Assembly: GCA_031266315.1 (NCBI GenBank)
Contig: JAISBG010000700.1
Location: 1 to 6,818 of the forward strand
Length of the DNA stretch: 6,818 nt
Source of the DNA: Planctomycetaceae bacterium
Lineage (GTDB): Bacteria; Planctomycetota; Planctomycetia; Pirellulales; Thermoguttaceae
Reading direction: 5' to 3'
In this document: positions 1 to 6,653 of the stretch, piece after piece
Layout of the letters: each line of letters opens with the position of its first letter
How positions within the stretch are numbered: the first letter of the stretch is position 1
Translations under genes and position numbers: made by a program
The notes under the pieces: model-generated
Database searches by the model: none
What the model saw: the letters and a program-made list of their open reading frames with translations, nothing else
What the model was told of the DNA's origin: nothing

Positions 1-128
1 ACCAAGTTTTCGGCAGGACTTTTCGACACGATAAACTCTTGAGCCAAGAGGATTGGTTCACGGTCCCGTTCACCGGAACCGGTTCGCGTTCTGACTCTTG
101 CCCGCAAAACGGAGCAGTTTTGAAATAA
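1..128. other. Edge segment, possible end of a gene cut by the window
   Basis: This stretch has about 52% GC, against about 25% in the following 120 bases, so the composition changes sharply near position 128. On the plus strand the frame starting at base 3 stays open and ends in TAA at 126-128, giving a 41-residue tail ending in QNGAVLK. On the minus strand another frame is also open across the whole segment (it includes REPILLAQEFIVSKSPAENL) but has no ATG inside the window. I recognise neither peptide. A weak hairpin (CAAAAC 105-110, GTTTTG 117-122) lies over the plus-strand end and is followed by a T-rich stretch, which would fit a gene end read rightwards. It may be the C-terminus of a plus-strand gene, the start of a minus-strand gene, or a non-coding repeat. 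The strand is undecided. Confidence 0.3.
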
Positions 129-393
129 GTTTTTAACAATAGTTTTTACAAGCAAATAGACTCAAAAAAAGGGAAAAACGCCTAAAATATTTTATATAAC
201 TCTAAATATAGTAAAAGGTTACGAAACAAGCAGATTTCCAAATCACACATAAAAATCGCAATAACAAGTGGAAAAAAACGCCGTTGAGCCTGGGGGGTCG
301 CCCACCTGATGAATTGCCTACCTTTAACGAAAATTACTATTCCGTTGGGAAAGACTTAATCCAATAGAATCAGAAAAATTTATCCTTGCCGGA
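129..393. other. AT-rich intergenic region downstream of the GH5 gene
   Basis: The first half (129-270) is extremely AT-rich with A-runs and no convincing reading frame. The second half contains the short repeat element at 296-322 and, on the minus strand, the 71 bases following the GH5 stop codon. A run of seven T's on the minus strand (complement of the A-run near 272-278) follows the repeat, but I see no strong GC stem directly in front of it, so I do not call it an intrinsic terminator. Confidence 0.6.
296..322 (-). repeat. Short copy of an intergenic repeat, downstream of GH5
   Basis: Read on the minus strand, this 27-base stretch is the block GGTAGGCAAT, five bases (TCATC), then the block AGGTGGGCGACC. 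Both blocks recur exactly and in the same order at 6654-6663 and 6735-6746 on the plus strand. This copy starts 71 bases after the GH5 stop codon, on the GH5 sense strand. The other copy has the same placement relative to the GH2 gene. After the second block the C-run continues (GACCCCCC), and the perfect stem seen in the right-hand copy is absent here. What is seen is the exact sharing of 10 and 12 bases; that it is a genome-wide repeat family is inference. Confidence 0.65.
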
Positions 394-2022
394 TTATCGT
401 TTATTTTTTTCGAACCAACTTTGTAGCAATAATTGCCGATCTGTGGGACTGGTTGCGGGTTGGTGGTTATTTTTGTCGGAATCGTGTTCGACGCTCCAAC
501 CGTCCCATTCGCGAAATGCGTGGTAAGACCAATCCCAACCTTCCTCTTCGAAAATCTCAATACAATCCTTCAAATACCGGCAAGCACTGCCGTTCGGTGC
601 CCAACGAATCGCACTAAATTCACCGATATAAATTGCCGCGTGGTAATCGTCGGCAAACTCAATCGTATGCCGCAAGGCGTGACGCAACGCTTTTTTATCC
701 CAATATTTCCCGTTAATTTCACCGGGGTAATTCAATCCGACCGGAGCATCGTAAACTCCTTGATGTGTGAATTGATGCGGAACATACATGTGGACACTGT
801 ACACAACATTGGGAATTTCCTGCGGGTCGAACGGTTCAAACCATTCAAGTGTTTCCGGTCCGCCCCAAGGTGCCGCTTCAATCACAATTGCTTTTTGAGG
901 GTCGATTTTTCGTACAACTTTGGCGGTTTTCAACGCGAGTTCACGCCAATTCAAAATACCGCTATTTTCCGATACCTTATCTGAGGCATTATCGGACACA
1001 CTTTCAGGCAGATTCCCTTCAACCGGTTCATTGAGAAGGTCATAAGACCAAATCATTGGAGCATTTTTGTATCGTTTTGCCAAATGTTCCCAAGCGGAGA
1101 CAAAAGCATCCTGAAATTTTTTGTCTCGAAATAACCGCATTGCGCTGCCTTCGGTTCGCGGCAACCTGCCGCCGGGCGGAGTGTGCAAATCAAGGCAAAC
1201 GTAAACTCCGTACTTTTCACATTCCGGCAACATCGCATCAAGTTTTTGACATTGTTCTTCGAGCCAGACATTGAATTGTTCGACAGTGGCGGTATCGGCA
1301 GGACCGTTCGGAAAACCTGCCCAAGTCAATTGCCAACGAACAAGATTTGCCTTCCACTGACCACCGAAAACCCGAATATCTTCCAGTCCGAATTTTCCGG
1401 CGGAAATCATTGCCCCACGCAAACGCGGAAGAGAATGTCCTTTGTAAACCGGTTTGGTTTCGGCGGATTCCTTTGGTTTGGGACGACGTTTTCCGATAAC
1501 GGTTATTTCGATTTCATCAATAAAAACTTGTCCGGTGGTATTTTCAAGTCCAAGAACAAGAGTTGCGGAGGTTGCATTTTTTGGAACGGCAACATCGAAT
1601 CGAATCGTTTTCCAGTCAAATGTTCCGAAAAGATTGTTCTGCTGAAGCCAACGTTTGCCGTCCGGTGCATCAAGAACCAGCATTACCTTAATTCCGTTCC
1701 ATGAATTAGGCGGAGCGGCAACTTGATTCGCCTTAACTTTTGCGGTTATTTTAAGCCGCGTGCCGAGTAATTTTTCAACTGATAATTGTTTTGATGCCGA
1801 AGCGTTCTTGTCTTGACCATCGGTAGGAAGGTTCACCTGAACAGCGTTTTCAACGGGCAAAACGTATTTCGGATTCGACACAGACCAACCTTCAGGCAGT
1901 CTGTCCGCGTCAAATGATTCACGAAAAACAACATCACCGATTTTTACCTCATCGGCATTTATTGACGAAACGAAAAATCCCAAGACACCCGACAACAGAA
2001 CCGTTACTAAAATTCGACACAT
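394..2022 (-). CDS. Secreted glycoside hydrolase family 5 type enzyme with N-terminal carbohydrate-binding-like domain
   Basis: This 542-residue protein is predicted to hydrolyse beta-linked polysaccharide by a retaining mechanism outside the cytoplasm. The start at 2022 is preferred over an in-frame ATG at 2070. It is preceded by AAGGAAG about 14 bases upstream, and it opens directly into a signal peptide (MCRILVTVLLSGVLGFFV, likely cleavage after SSINA, residue 23). The longer version would bury that signal behind 16 polar residues. Residues 30-175 form a beta-sandwich resembling CBM4/9-type modules, ending in the typical DWK...TGQVFIDEIEI pattern. A Pro/Lys-rich linker (178-190) leads to the TIM barrel (about 198-540). 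GH5 hallmarks are Arg229 in LVRW, DLHTPPGG (278-285), the acid/base Glu332 in LLNEP, HMY (411-413) and the nucleophile Glu468 in YIGEFS, followed by Trp-rich DWSYHAFREWDGW. A Ser/Asp-rich insertion follows the acid/base. Substrate (glucan or mannan) is not decided. Confidence 0.9.
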   Translation of the reverse strand: MCRILVTVLLSGVLGFFVSSINADEVKIGDVVFRESFDADRLPEGWSVSNPKYVLPVENAVQVNLPTDGQDKNASASKQLSVEKLLGTRLKITAKVKANQVAAPPNSWNGIKVMLVLDAPDGKRWLQQNNLFGTFDWKTIRFDVAVPKNATSATLVLGLENTTGQVFIDEIEITVIGKRRPKPKESAETKPVYKGHSLPRLRGAMISAGKFGLEDIRVFGGQWKANLVRWQLTWAGFPNGPADTATVEQFNVWLEEQCQKLDAMLPECEKYGVYVCLDLHTPPGGRLPRTEGSAMRLFRDKKFQDAFVSAWEHLAKRYKNAPMIWSYDLLNEPVEGNLPESVSDNASDKVSENSGILNWRELALKTAKVVRKIDPQKAIVIEAAPWGGPETLEWFEPFDPQEIPNVVYSVHMYVPHQFTHQGVYDAPVGLNYPGEINGKYWDKKALRHALRHTIEFADDYHAAIYIGEFSAIRWAPNGSACRYLKDCIEIFEEEGWDWSYHAFREWDGWSVEHDSDKNNHQPATSPTDRQLLLQSWFEKNKR

Positions 2023-2110
2023 AAAAATACCTGCTTCCTTAGTTTTTTGGGAACGAAAACATGACAACAATTTACAATTCTACACCGGTTGACGATACAA
2101 CCAATTCGAT

Positions 2111-2138
2111 ATTTTATAACAATGTTTTCATTTTTCAA
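2111..2138 (-). promoter_or_regulatory. Candidate sigma70-type promoter for GH5
   Basis: On the minus strand there is TTGAAA (2138-2133), a 16-base spacer and TAAAAT (2116-2111). Each hexamer matches the bacterial consensus at five of six positions. Transcription would start near 2104, leaving a leader of about 80 bases before the ATG at 2022. A second, weaker pair further downstream (TTGGTT, 16 bases, TAGAAT) is also possible. The region is AT-rich, so chance matches are likely and the call is tentative. Confidence 0.4.
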
Positions 2139-2177
2139 GAAGAAATAATCAGAAGGACTATAAATTTTCCCAACATC

Positions 2178-2206
2178 TTGAAAATGCCGATACTTTCCGT
2201 TATGAT
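2178..2206 (+). promoter_or_regulatory. Candidate sigma70-type promoter for the Rpn-type gene
   Basis: TTGAAA at 2178-2183, a 17-base spacer and TATGAT at 2201-2206 give a near-consensus promoter with optimal spacing (five of six matches in each box). The predicted start near 2213 leaves a leader of about 60 bases before the ATG at 2274. The leader carries modest ribosome-binding candidates (GGAG at 2254-2257, AGGG at 2260-2263). This is the best promoter match seen in the window. Confidence 0.5.
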
Positions 2207-2273
2207 GTTTTTTCTTGTTTGACCACGAGAATTAACCATTGACCGTCATTATCGGAGTTAGGGAAATCGTTTT

Positions 2274-3365
2274 ATGTCAGAAGACCAATCGAAACAACAG
2301 CAGTTGCTCGAACAACCGTTTAACGAAACCGCTCTTAGCAAATTCAAGAAAGAATTCCGGCATGACGAGTTTGGCAGGAATAAGTTGAAAGAGGTGAGGA
2401 AGGCTCGAAAATTTCTAATCCATGTTCTCAAACCGGAAGTGAAGGTTTTGCTTGATATTGATAAGTTGGAGATTGATTCGGAATCATTCGTTGATGAATG
2501 GCTCAAATCGTTTTATCTTGACGTTTTGTATCGTATTCCGCTCAAAAATAGCAACGAATATCTTGTGATTTTTATTCTGATTGAGTTAAAAACAGACAAT
2601 GACCAATTCACCATTTTTCAAATACTCCGATATATCATCAACGTTTGGTGGCGGGAATTTACGACGGCAAAAGATGAAGGACGACTTCGAACATTTTTGT
2701 TCCCGATGGTTCTTCCGATTATTTTTTATCATGGCGAAGGCACCTTCACGGCACCGGTAAAAATGCGTGATTTGGTTCGTGTGGTCAAAGGGTTGGAGCG
2801 TTACGTGTTGGATTTGGAGGCGATACTGTTTGACGTGTCGGCACTCAAATCCGAAGAGTTTCCCGAAGATACGGAGTTATCTGTTCTTTTTATGACCTTG
2901 CAACTGGTGTTTAGTACGGATGTTGCAGAGCGGTTGATAGAGATTTACCGGAAATTGCGACCAACCCTTCATTTGCCGGAATCGCAAAAAGAATTGAGAG
3001 ACGCAATCTATTATGCGGCAACCAGTGCCAAACATTTTTCTCGACAAGATTTTCAAAAAGTTTCCACTCAAATTGAAAAGGAAGGAGTTGTTACTGTGTC
3101 AACATCACTTTTAGACCAACTACTCGCCGAAGGCATCGCCAAAGGCGAAGCAAGAGGCGAAGCAAGAGGTGAAGCAAGAGGCAAAGCGGAAGGCTTACGA
3201 AAAGCCGTTTTGAATGTTTTATGTAAAAGGTTCAAAATGACCGATGTCCCCTCAGAAATCAAAACTGCCATTCAGCGAATGAATGACTCAATTGCTTTGG
3301 AATCTCTGCTCTCATACGCTTTAGACTGCCAGACATTGGACGAATTTGCTGAAGCGTTGAATTAA
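2274..3365 (+). CDS. Rpn family / PD-(D/E)XK nuclease family transposase-like protein
   Basis: This 363-residue protein belongs by pattern to the Rpn (recombination-promoting nuclease, formerly transposase_31) group, whose studied members are DNA endonucleases that stimulate RecA-independent recombination. Seen here are an N-terminal HDEFG...KFLIHVLKPEV helix region (30-58), SFVDEWLKSFYLDVLYRI with catalytic-type Asp83, then IFILIELKTDND with Glu104 and Lys106, giving D...ExK, and FPMVLPIIFYHGEG (143-156), the family's VLPIVxYHG signature. Many Rpn proteins have EHQ instead of ExK, so the lysine is the more classical nuclease form. A charged GEARGEARGEARGKAEG segment (291-307) joins this to a C-terminal helical tail (308-363). 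No signal peptide is present, so it is cytoplasmic. No terminal inverted repeats or partner genes are visible, so it is a stand-alone gene rather than an insertion sequence. It has its own likely promoter and lies between two unrelated hydrolase genes. The biological role in this host is unknown. Confidence 0.85.
   Translation: MSEDQSKQQQLLEQPFNETALSKFKKEFRHDEFGRNKLKEVRKARKFLIHVLKPEVKVLLDIDKLEIDSESFVDEWLKSFYLDVLYRIPLKNSNEYLVIFILIELKTDNDQFTIFQILRYIINVWWREFTTAKDEGRLRTFLFPMVLPIIFYHGEGTFTAPVKMRDLVRVVKGLERYVLDLEAILFDVSALKSEEFPEDTELSVLFMTLQLVFSTDVAERLIEIYRKLRPTLHLPESQKELRDAIYYAATSAKHFSRQDFQKVSTQIEKEGVVTVSTSLLDQLLAEGIAKGEARGEARGEARGKAEGLRKAVLNVLCKRFKMTDVPSEIKTAIQRMNDSIALESLLSYALDCQTLDEFAEALN
3132..3191 (+). 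repeat. 12-bp tandem repeat encoding GEAR units
   Basis: Three 12-base units reading GGCGAAGCAAGA (3144-3155 and 3156-3167 identical, 3168-3179 with one change, GGT for GGC) encode GEAR three times. Degenerate units flank them: GIAK at 3132-3143 and GKAE at 3180-3191. The unit is a multiple of three, so gain or loss of copies keeps the frame. Such Gly/Glu/Ala/Arg-rich hinge repeats are common in Rpn family proteins and vary in copy number between paralogues. Confidence 0.85.
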
Positions 3366-3621
3366 GGGACGGAGTTGTTACTGTAATACGACTTGCGCAA
3401 ACAGAATTAAGATGTTGCCTGTTGGAGTCGAGTAACGCTCAACCGGCGTTTAATAAATTGCTTTGGTTTTGATTTAGGAAACCGAAACGTTTTAGGAAGC
3501 GTTATGAGTTTTTTTATGTTCAAAATTTTCGATGTCTATTGAAAGTGTCATCTTAAAATGTAATCTTTGCGGTTGTTCGTAATACGGATTTTGCATTGTG
3601 AATTGTAGAAGAAGGTGAAAA
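3366..3621. other. Intergenic region upstream of the GH2 gene
   Basis: No gene is visible here. The segment begins with a near copy of coding sequence from the Rpn-type gene (3371-3384, see separate entry). It also has an imperfect hairpin (GTTGGAG 3421-3427 with CTCAAC 3438-3443, one bulged G, no following T-run), the octamer TTTAGGAA twice at 3473-3480 and 3491-3498, and a TTGAAA box at 3539-3544 with only a poor partner -10. I could not pick out a convincing GH2 promoter. The GH2 ribosome-binding site is clear: AGAAGG at 3610-3615, six bases before the ATG. Confidence 0.55.
3371..3384 (+). repeat. 14-bp direct repeat of a stretch inside the Rpn-type gene
   Basis: GGAGTTGTTACTGT occurs at 3084-3097, inside the Rpn-type coding region just before the GEAR repeats, and again at 3371-3384, six bases after its stop codon. 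Extending leftwards, 19 of 21 bases match (3077-3097 against 3364-3384). The copies are 287 bases apart, which is not a multiple of three, and similarity ends to the right. Confidence 0.7.
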
Positions 3622-6606
3622 ATGAATACCGGATTTTATCGAATAATTTTGATTATTTTTTTTGTAATTTTTTTTATCAATTGTTTTACTTCGGTTATTG
3701 TTGCTGAACGAACAGAGTTTGACGGTTTTTTTGCTCCGTCTGAAAGTTGGGTCAAGCCGCCGGAAAGTGAATTTCGCAAAGAGATTTGTCTCAACGGTTC
3801 TTGGCAATTTCAACCCGTTCAAGTTCCCGCCGATTGGCAACCGAATCGTGGTATTCCGCCGGAACTCGCAATGCCCAACGATCATGCGTGGGAGACGGTA
3901 CCGATTAAAATTCCATCTTCTTGGAATGTTAATACTTGGGGCAATGGTCGGCATGTCGGGGCTGTTACAACCGGAACAGCCGCAGCCGACCGTCAATATT
4001 TTCCTGACTCTGTTTATTATCCAAGTTATCCCGAACACTGGGACGGAGTTCGGATGGCTTGGATGAAGCGGACTTTTACCGTTCCCAACGATTGGATTGG
4101 CAAACGGATTTTGCTTCATTTTGAAGCGGTTAGCGGAATGGCGGAAATTTATATTAACGGACAAAAAACCGGTGAAAATTTCGGACGTTTTTTACCGTTT
4201 GAAATTGATGTAACTCAAACAATTCATGTTGATAAACCGAACGAAATTCTGGTTGGAGTCCGTTCCCTCCGTTTGTTCGACAAGACCAGCGAAAAATATT
4301 CTAAAATGCGGACACCGTATCCGCCGGGTTCTAACATGGACAAGATTAACGGAATTTGGCAAGATGTTTATCTTCTTGCGGTTCCAGCGGTTCGCATTGA
4401 TGATGTGTTTGTCAAACCGTTTGTTCATCGGGACACACTGGAAACCGAACTTATTCTGAAAAATGATTCCGCGCAGCCGGCAACTGTTACAATAACAGGA
4501 ACGGTTTTTTCATGGCTCAACAAAGCCCCCAACACGTCGTTCAATGCGGCACTCAACAAGTCAAGGCAAGAGATGATTGATGCTCCGATTCCTAAGTGGG
4601 AACTTGATCAAACAGCATCTCTAAAATTGGAACGGAAAGAAGAGATTTCTCTCCCGTCCGGTCAACCAATAACCGTTACGGTTTCCGAAAAAGTTGTCAA
4701 CACGTTAAAATTATGGTCAATGGAAGAACCCAATCTTTATGGTCTTGTTCTTGATGTTTGGGAAAATGGGAAGAAAATTGATACGAAATATGTTCGATTT
4801 GGTTGGCGGGAATTTCGGATTGTCGGGGACAAATTGGAATTGAACGGTAAACCGGTTCAATTATTTGCTGATTTATTGCATCCGTTTGGACCGTTTATTT
4901 CGTCGCGCCGTTACGTTTGGAGTTGGTATTCGATGATCAAGGAAATGCACGGCAACGCGGTACGTCCTCACGCTCAACCGCATCCGCGAATTTATGCGGA
5001 ACTTGCCGATGAGATGGGACTTGCGGTGCTTGCTGAAACGGGAATGTTCGGCAGTTCGATTCAATTGAATTTTGAAGAACACGCCGCATGGGATCGTTAC
5101 GCCGAACATTATAAGCGGTTAATTTTACGAGACAGAAATCATCCGTCGATTTTTGGTTGGAGTTGGGGCAATGAACTGTTTGCGATTTTTATTTACGACA
5201 AGGCGATTACACCGGAGCAAACCGATATTTGGTACAAAAAATTGGAAACATACGGCAAAAGCGGAATGAAATACGATTCGACACGGAATTGGTATTCCTG
5301 TGACGGCGACGAAGATTTCCGTAACACAATGCCGGTTTGGAACAAACATTTCGGACACGGTACCGACTGGAAAAAGGAATTACCGGACAATATTGATAAA
5401 CCGTTAATGGTTGGCGAACAAGGCGGAACTTATTACGCCAAACCCGCTCAACTCGCGGTTTTTAACGGTAAACGGGCTTACGAAAATTATCGGGGGCGTA
5501 ACGAGGCGTTGGCAATTGATGTTTACCGAAACATTACTGAAATTGCGTTACTGAGATTAACTTTTTTCTCACCGGCGGAAACAGCGTGGTTTGGTCTGGA
5601 ACACCTGAATTTCGGTTACAGCGATTTTTCACGATTGCCAAACCAAAATGACGGTATCTTTTTTACGAAACCGTTTGAGGAAAACATTCCCGGAGTTCAG
5701 ATTGAACGCTTGCCGCCTTATGTTACAACATTAAATCCCGGTTTTGACCCGAAGTTGCCGTTGTTCAAACCGTTGCCAATGTTCGAAGCCCAGAAAGCCG
5801 CTCTCGACCCGAATGGTCCCCAAAAGTTACCGGATTATTCGATACATCGGGAGGCGATAATAGGAAATATCGTACACTCAACTTACGACCATATTCTATT
5901 TTTGGGAGATGAAAAAGGAGAACTTTATAAACGTCTTACGGCAATGGGTGTTCCGCTTGTTCTCGATCGTTGGATGGATGAAGAGGAGGAAAATAATAGT
6001 ATCTTTGTTATTGTGGACGGTAACAGTTTTTCGGGAAACGATGTTTCTGTTATTGACCGTTCTTCGCGAACAGTGATTATTTTCCGCCGAAAAACGGAAA
6101 TTCCGAAATCGTTAGAAAAATATCTCGGCAAAACAACGCTTGTCGAACGAACCGCAACACAACTTCAAGGTCAATATTATTACACTCAATTCCTTTCTTG
6201 TAGCGATTTTTATTTTGCGGAAGAACCGGAAGACCGGCAAGTGATTAAGTGTGCTTTGGACGGAGATATTCTCAAACGGGGTCAAGTTAAATTTGAAGCG
6301 GCAACAGTTGATTGGTCTCTCTTCAACGACAGCCCCGAATCCGCAAAATGTGCCGCAGTTTGCCTTTATGAAACAATTAAAAAACCGTCCGGTATTGCGG
6401 CAATAGGACAAAGAATCCGCGGAGATTTTGACGGTGAATTGTTCGTAACAACAATCGATGTGATTCCCGAATCGCCGAAAAACAGAACTTTATGGCAAAA
6501 TATTTTATTCGGTGTTGAATTTTCCAAACCGGAACCAAACACCCAAAATACCCCCCAAAAAGAACATAATCTATTGCTCGACGGTCCGCAAATACAAAAT
6601 CAATAA
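3622..6606 (+). CDS. Secreted glycoside hydrolase family 2 type enzyme (beta-galactosidase/beta-mannosidase-like)
   Basis: This 994-residue protein is predicted to release terminal beta-linked sugars by a retaining mechanism outside the cytoplasm. A strong ribosome-binding site (AGAAGG, six bases upstream) supports the start. The signal peptide is very Phe/Ile-rich (IILIIFFVIFFINCF), with likely cleavage after VIVA (residue 28). Residues 55-255 form the GH2 sugar-binding jelly roll (LNGSWQF, MKRTFTVP, AEIYINGQKTGENFGRFLPFEIDVT, GIWQDVYL). Residues 257-395 are the immunoglobulin-like domain ending EEPNLYGLVLDVW, and the TIM barrel starts near 396 (LELNGKPVQL). Catalytic residues are the acid/base Glu518 in GWSWGNE and the nucleophile Glu599 in KPLMVGEQGG. 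The segment from about 740 to 850 looks like an alpha/beta, GATase-like fold, as in some beta-galactosidase trimerisation domains. About 855-965 is a further beta-rich region with DWSLFN. The first beta-strand of the barrel reads LFADLLHPFGP instead of the usual RGxNxH pattern. Exact specificity is not decided. Confidence 0.9.
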   Translation: MNTGFYRIILIIFFVIFFINCFTSVIVAERTEFDGFFAPSESWVKPPESEFRKEICLNGSWQFQPVQVPADWQPNRGIPPELAMPNDHAWETVPIKIPSSWNVNTWGNGRHVGAVTTGTAAADRQYFPDSVYYPSYPEHWDGVRMAWMKRTFTVPNDWIGKRILLHFEAVSGMAEIYINGQKTGENFGRFLPFEIDVTQTIHVDKPNEILVGVRSLRLFDKTSEKYSKMRTPYPPGSNMDKINGIWQDVYLLAVPAVRIDDVFVKPFVHRDTLETELILKNDSAQPATVTITGTVFSWLNKAPNTSFNAALNKSRQEMIDAPIPKWELDQTASLKLERKEEISLPSGQPITVTVSEKVVNTLKLWSMEEPNLYGLVLDVWENGKKIDTKYVRFGWREFRIVGDKLELNGKPVQLFADLLHPFGPFISSRRYVWSWYSMIKEMHGNAVRPHAQPHPRIYAELADEMGLAVLAETGMFGSSIQLNFEEHAAWDRYAEHYKRLILRDRNHPSIFGWSWGNELFAIFIYDKAITPEQTDIWYKKLETYGKSGMKYDSTRNWYSCDGDEDFRNTMPVWNKHFGHGTDWKKELPDNIDKPLMVGEQGGTYYAKPAQLAVFNGKRAYENYRGRNEALAIDVYRNITEIALLRLTFFSPAETAWFGLEHLNFGYSDFSRLPNQNDGIFFTKPFEENIPGVQIERLPPYVTTLNPGFDPKLPLFKPLPMFEAQKAALDPNGPQKLPDYSIHREAIIGNIVHSTYDHILFLGDEKGELYKRLTAMGVPLVLDRWMDEEEENNSIFVIVDGNSFSGNDVSVIDRSSRTVIIFRRKTEIPKSLEKYLGKTTLVERTATQLQGQYYYTQFLSCSDFYFAEEPEDRQVIKCALDGDILKRGQVKFEAATVDWSLFNDSPESAKCAAVCLYETIKKPSGIAAIGQRIRGDFDGELFVTTIDVIPESPKNRTLWQNILFGVEFSKPEPNTQNTPQKEHNLLLDGPQIQNQ

Positions 6607-6653
6607 TCTTTTTGTAATTATTCAACGGAATTTATATTTTAACGCGAAAAATT

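Larger units (their letters stand above)
2023..2273. promoter_or_regulatory. Divergent promoter region between GH5 and the Rpn-type gene
   Basis: This 251-base AT-rich gap separates two genes transcribed away from each other and must hold at least the GH5 promoter. It contains one sigma70-like candidate for each direction (listed separately). A short inverted repeat, GGTTG at 2087-2091 and CAACC at 2098-2102 with six bases between, falls in the predicted GH5 leader and could be a small operator or chance. No riboswitch-like structure was recognised. Confidence 0.6.

Noticed and set aside
433..984. Plus-strand open frame of 183 residues
   Set aside because: It lies wholly within the GH5 gene on the opposite strand, shows no recognisable domain, and the minus-strand frame has full catalytic motifs.
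1183..1704. Plus-strand open frame of 173 residues
   Set aside because: It is antisense to the GH5 coding region, with no ribosome-binding site or family pattern.
2023..2070. Upstream in-frame ATG at 2070 as the GH5 start
   Set aside because: It would place 16 polar residues ahead of a clear signal peptide, while the ATG at 2022 has a good AAGGAAG ribosome-binding site.
2089..2118. TTGACG with TTTATA as a plus-strand promoter
   Set aside because: The spacing is 18 and the boxes are weaker than the TTGAAA-17-TATGAT pair closer to the gene.
2253..3376. CGGAGTT on both sides of the Rpn-type gene as target-site duplication
   Set aside because: Seven bases are too short to mean much here, one copy is part of the 14-bp internal repeat, and no terminal inverted repeats accompany it.
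3553..4164. Minus-strand open frame of 203 residues
   Set aside because: It overlaps the GH2 signal peptide and sugar-binding domain on the opposite strand and has no protein-like pattern of its own.
394..6606. Polysaccharide utilisation locus of Bacteroidetes type
   Set aside because: No SusC/SusD-like pair, sensor or transporter is present and the two hydrolases are divergent, separated by an unrelated gene.
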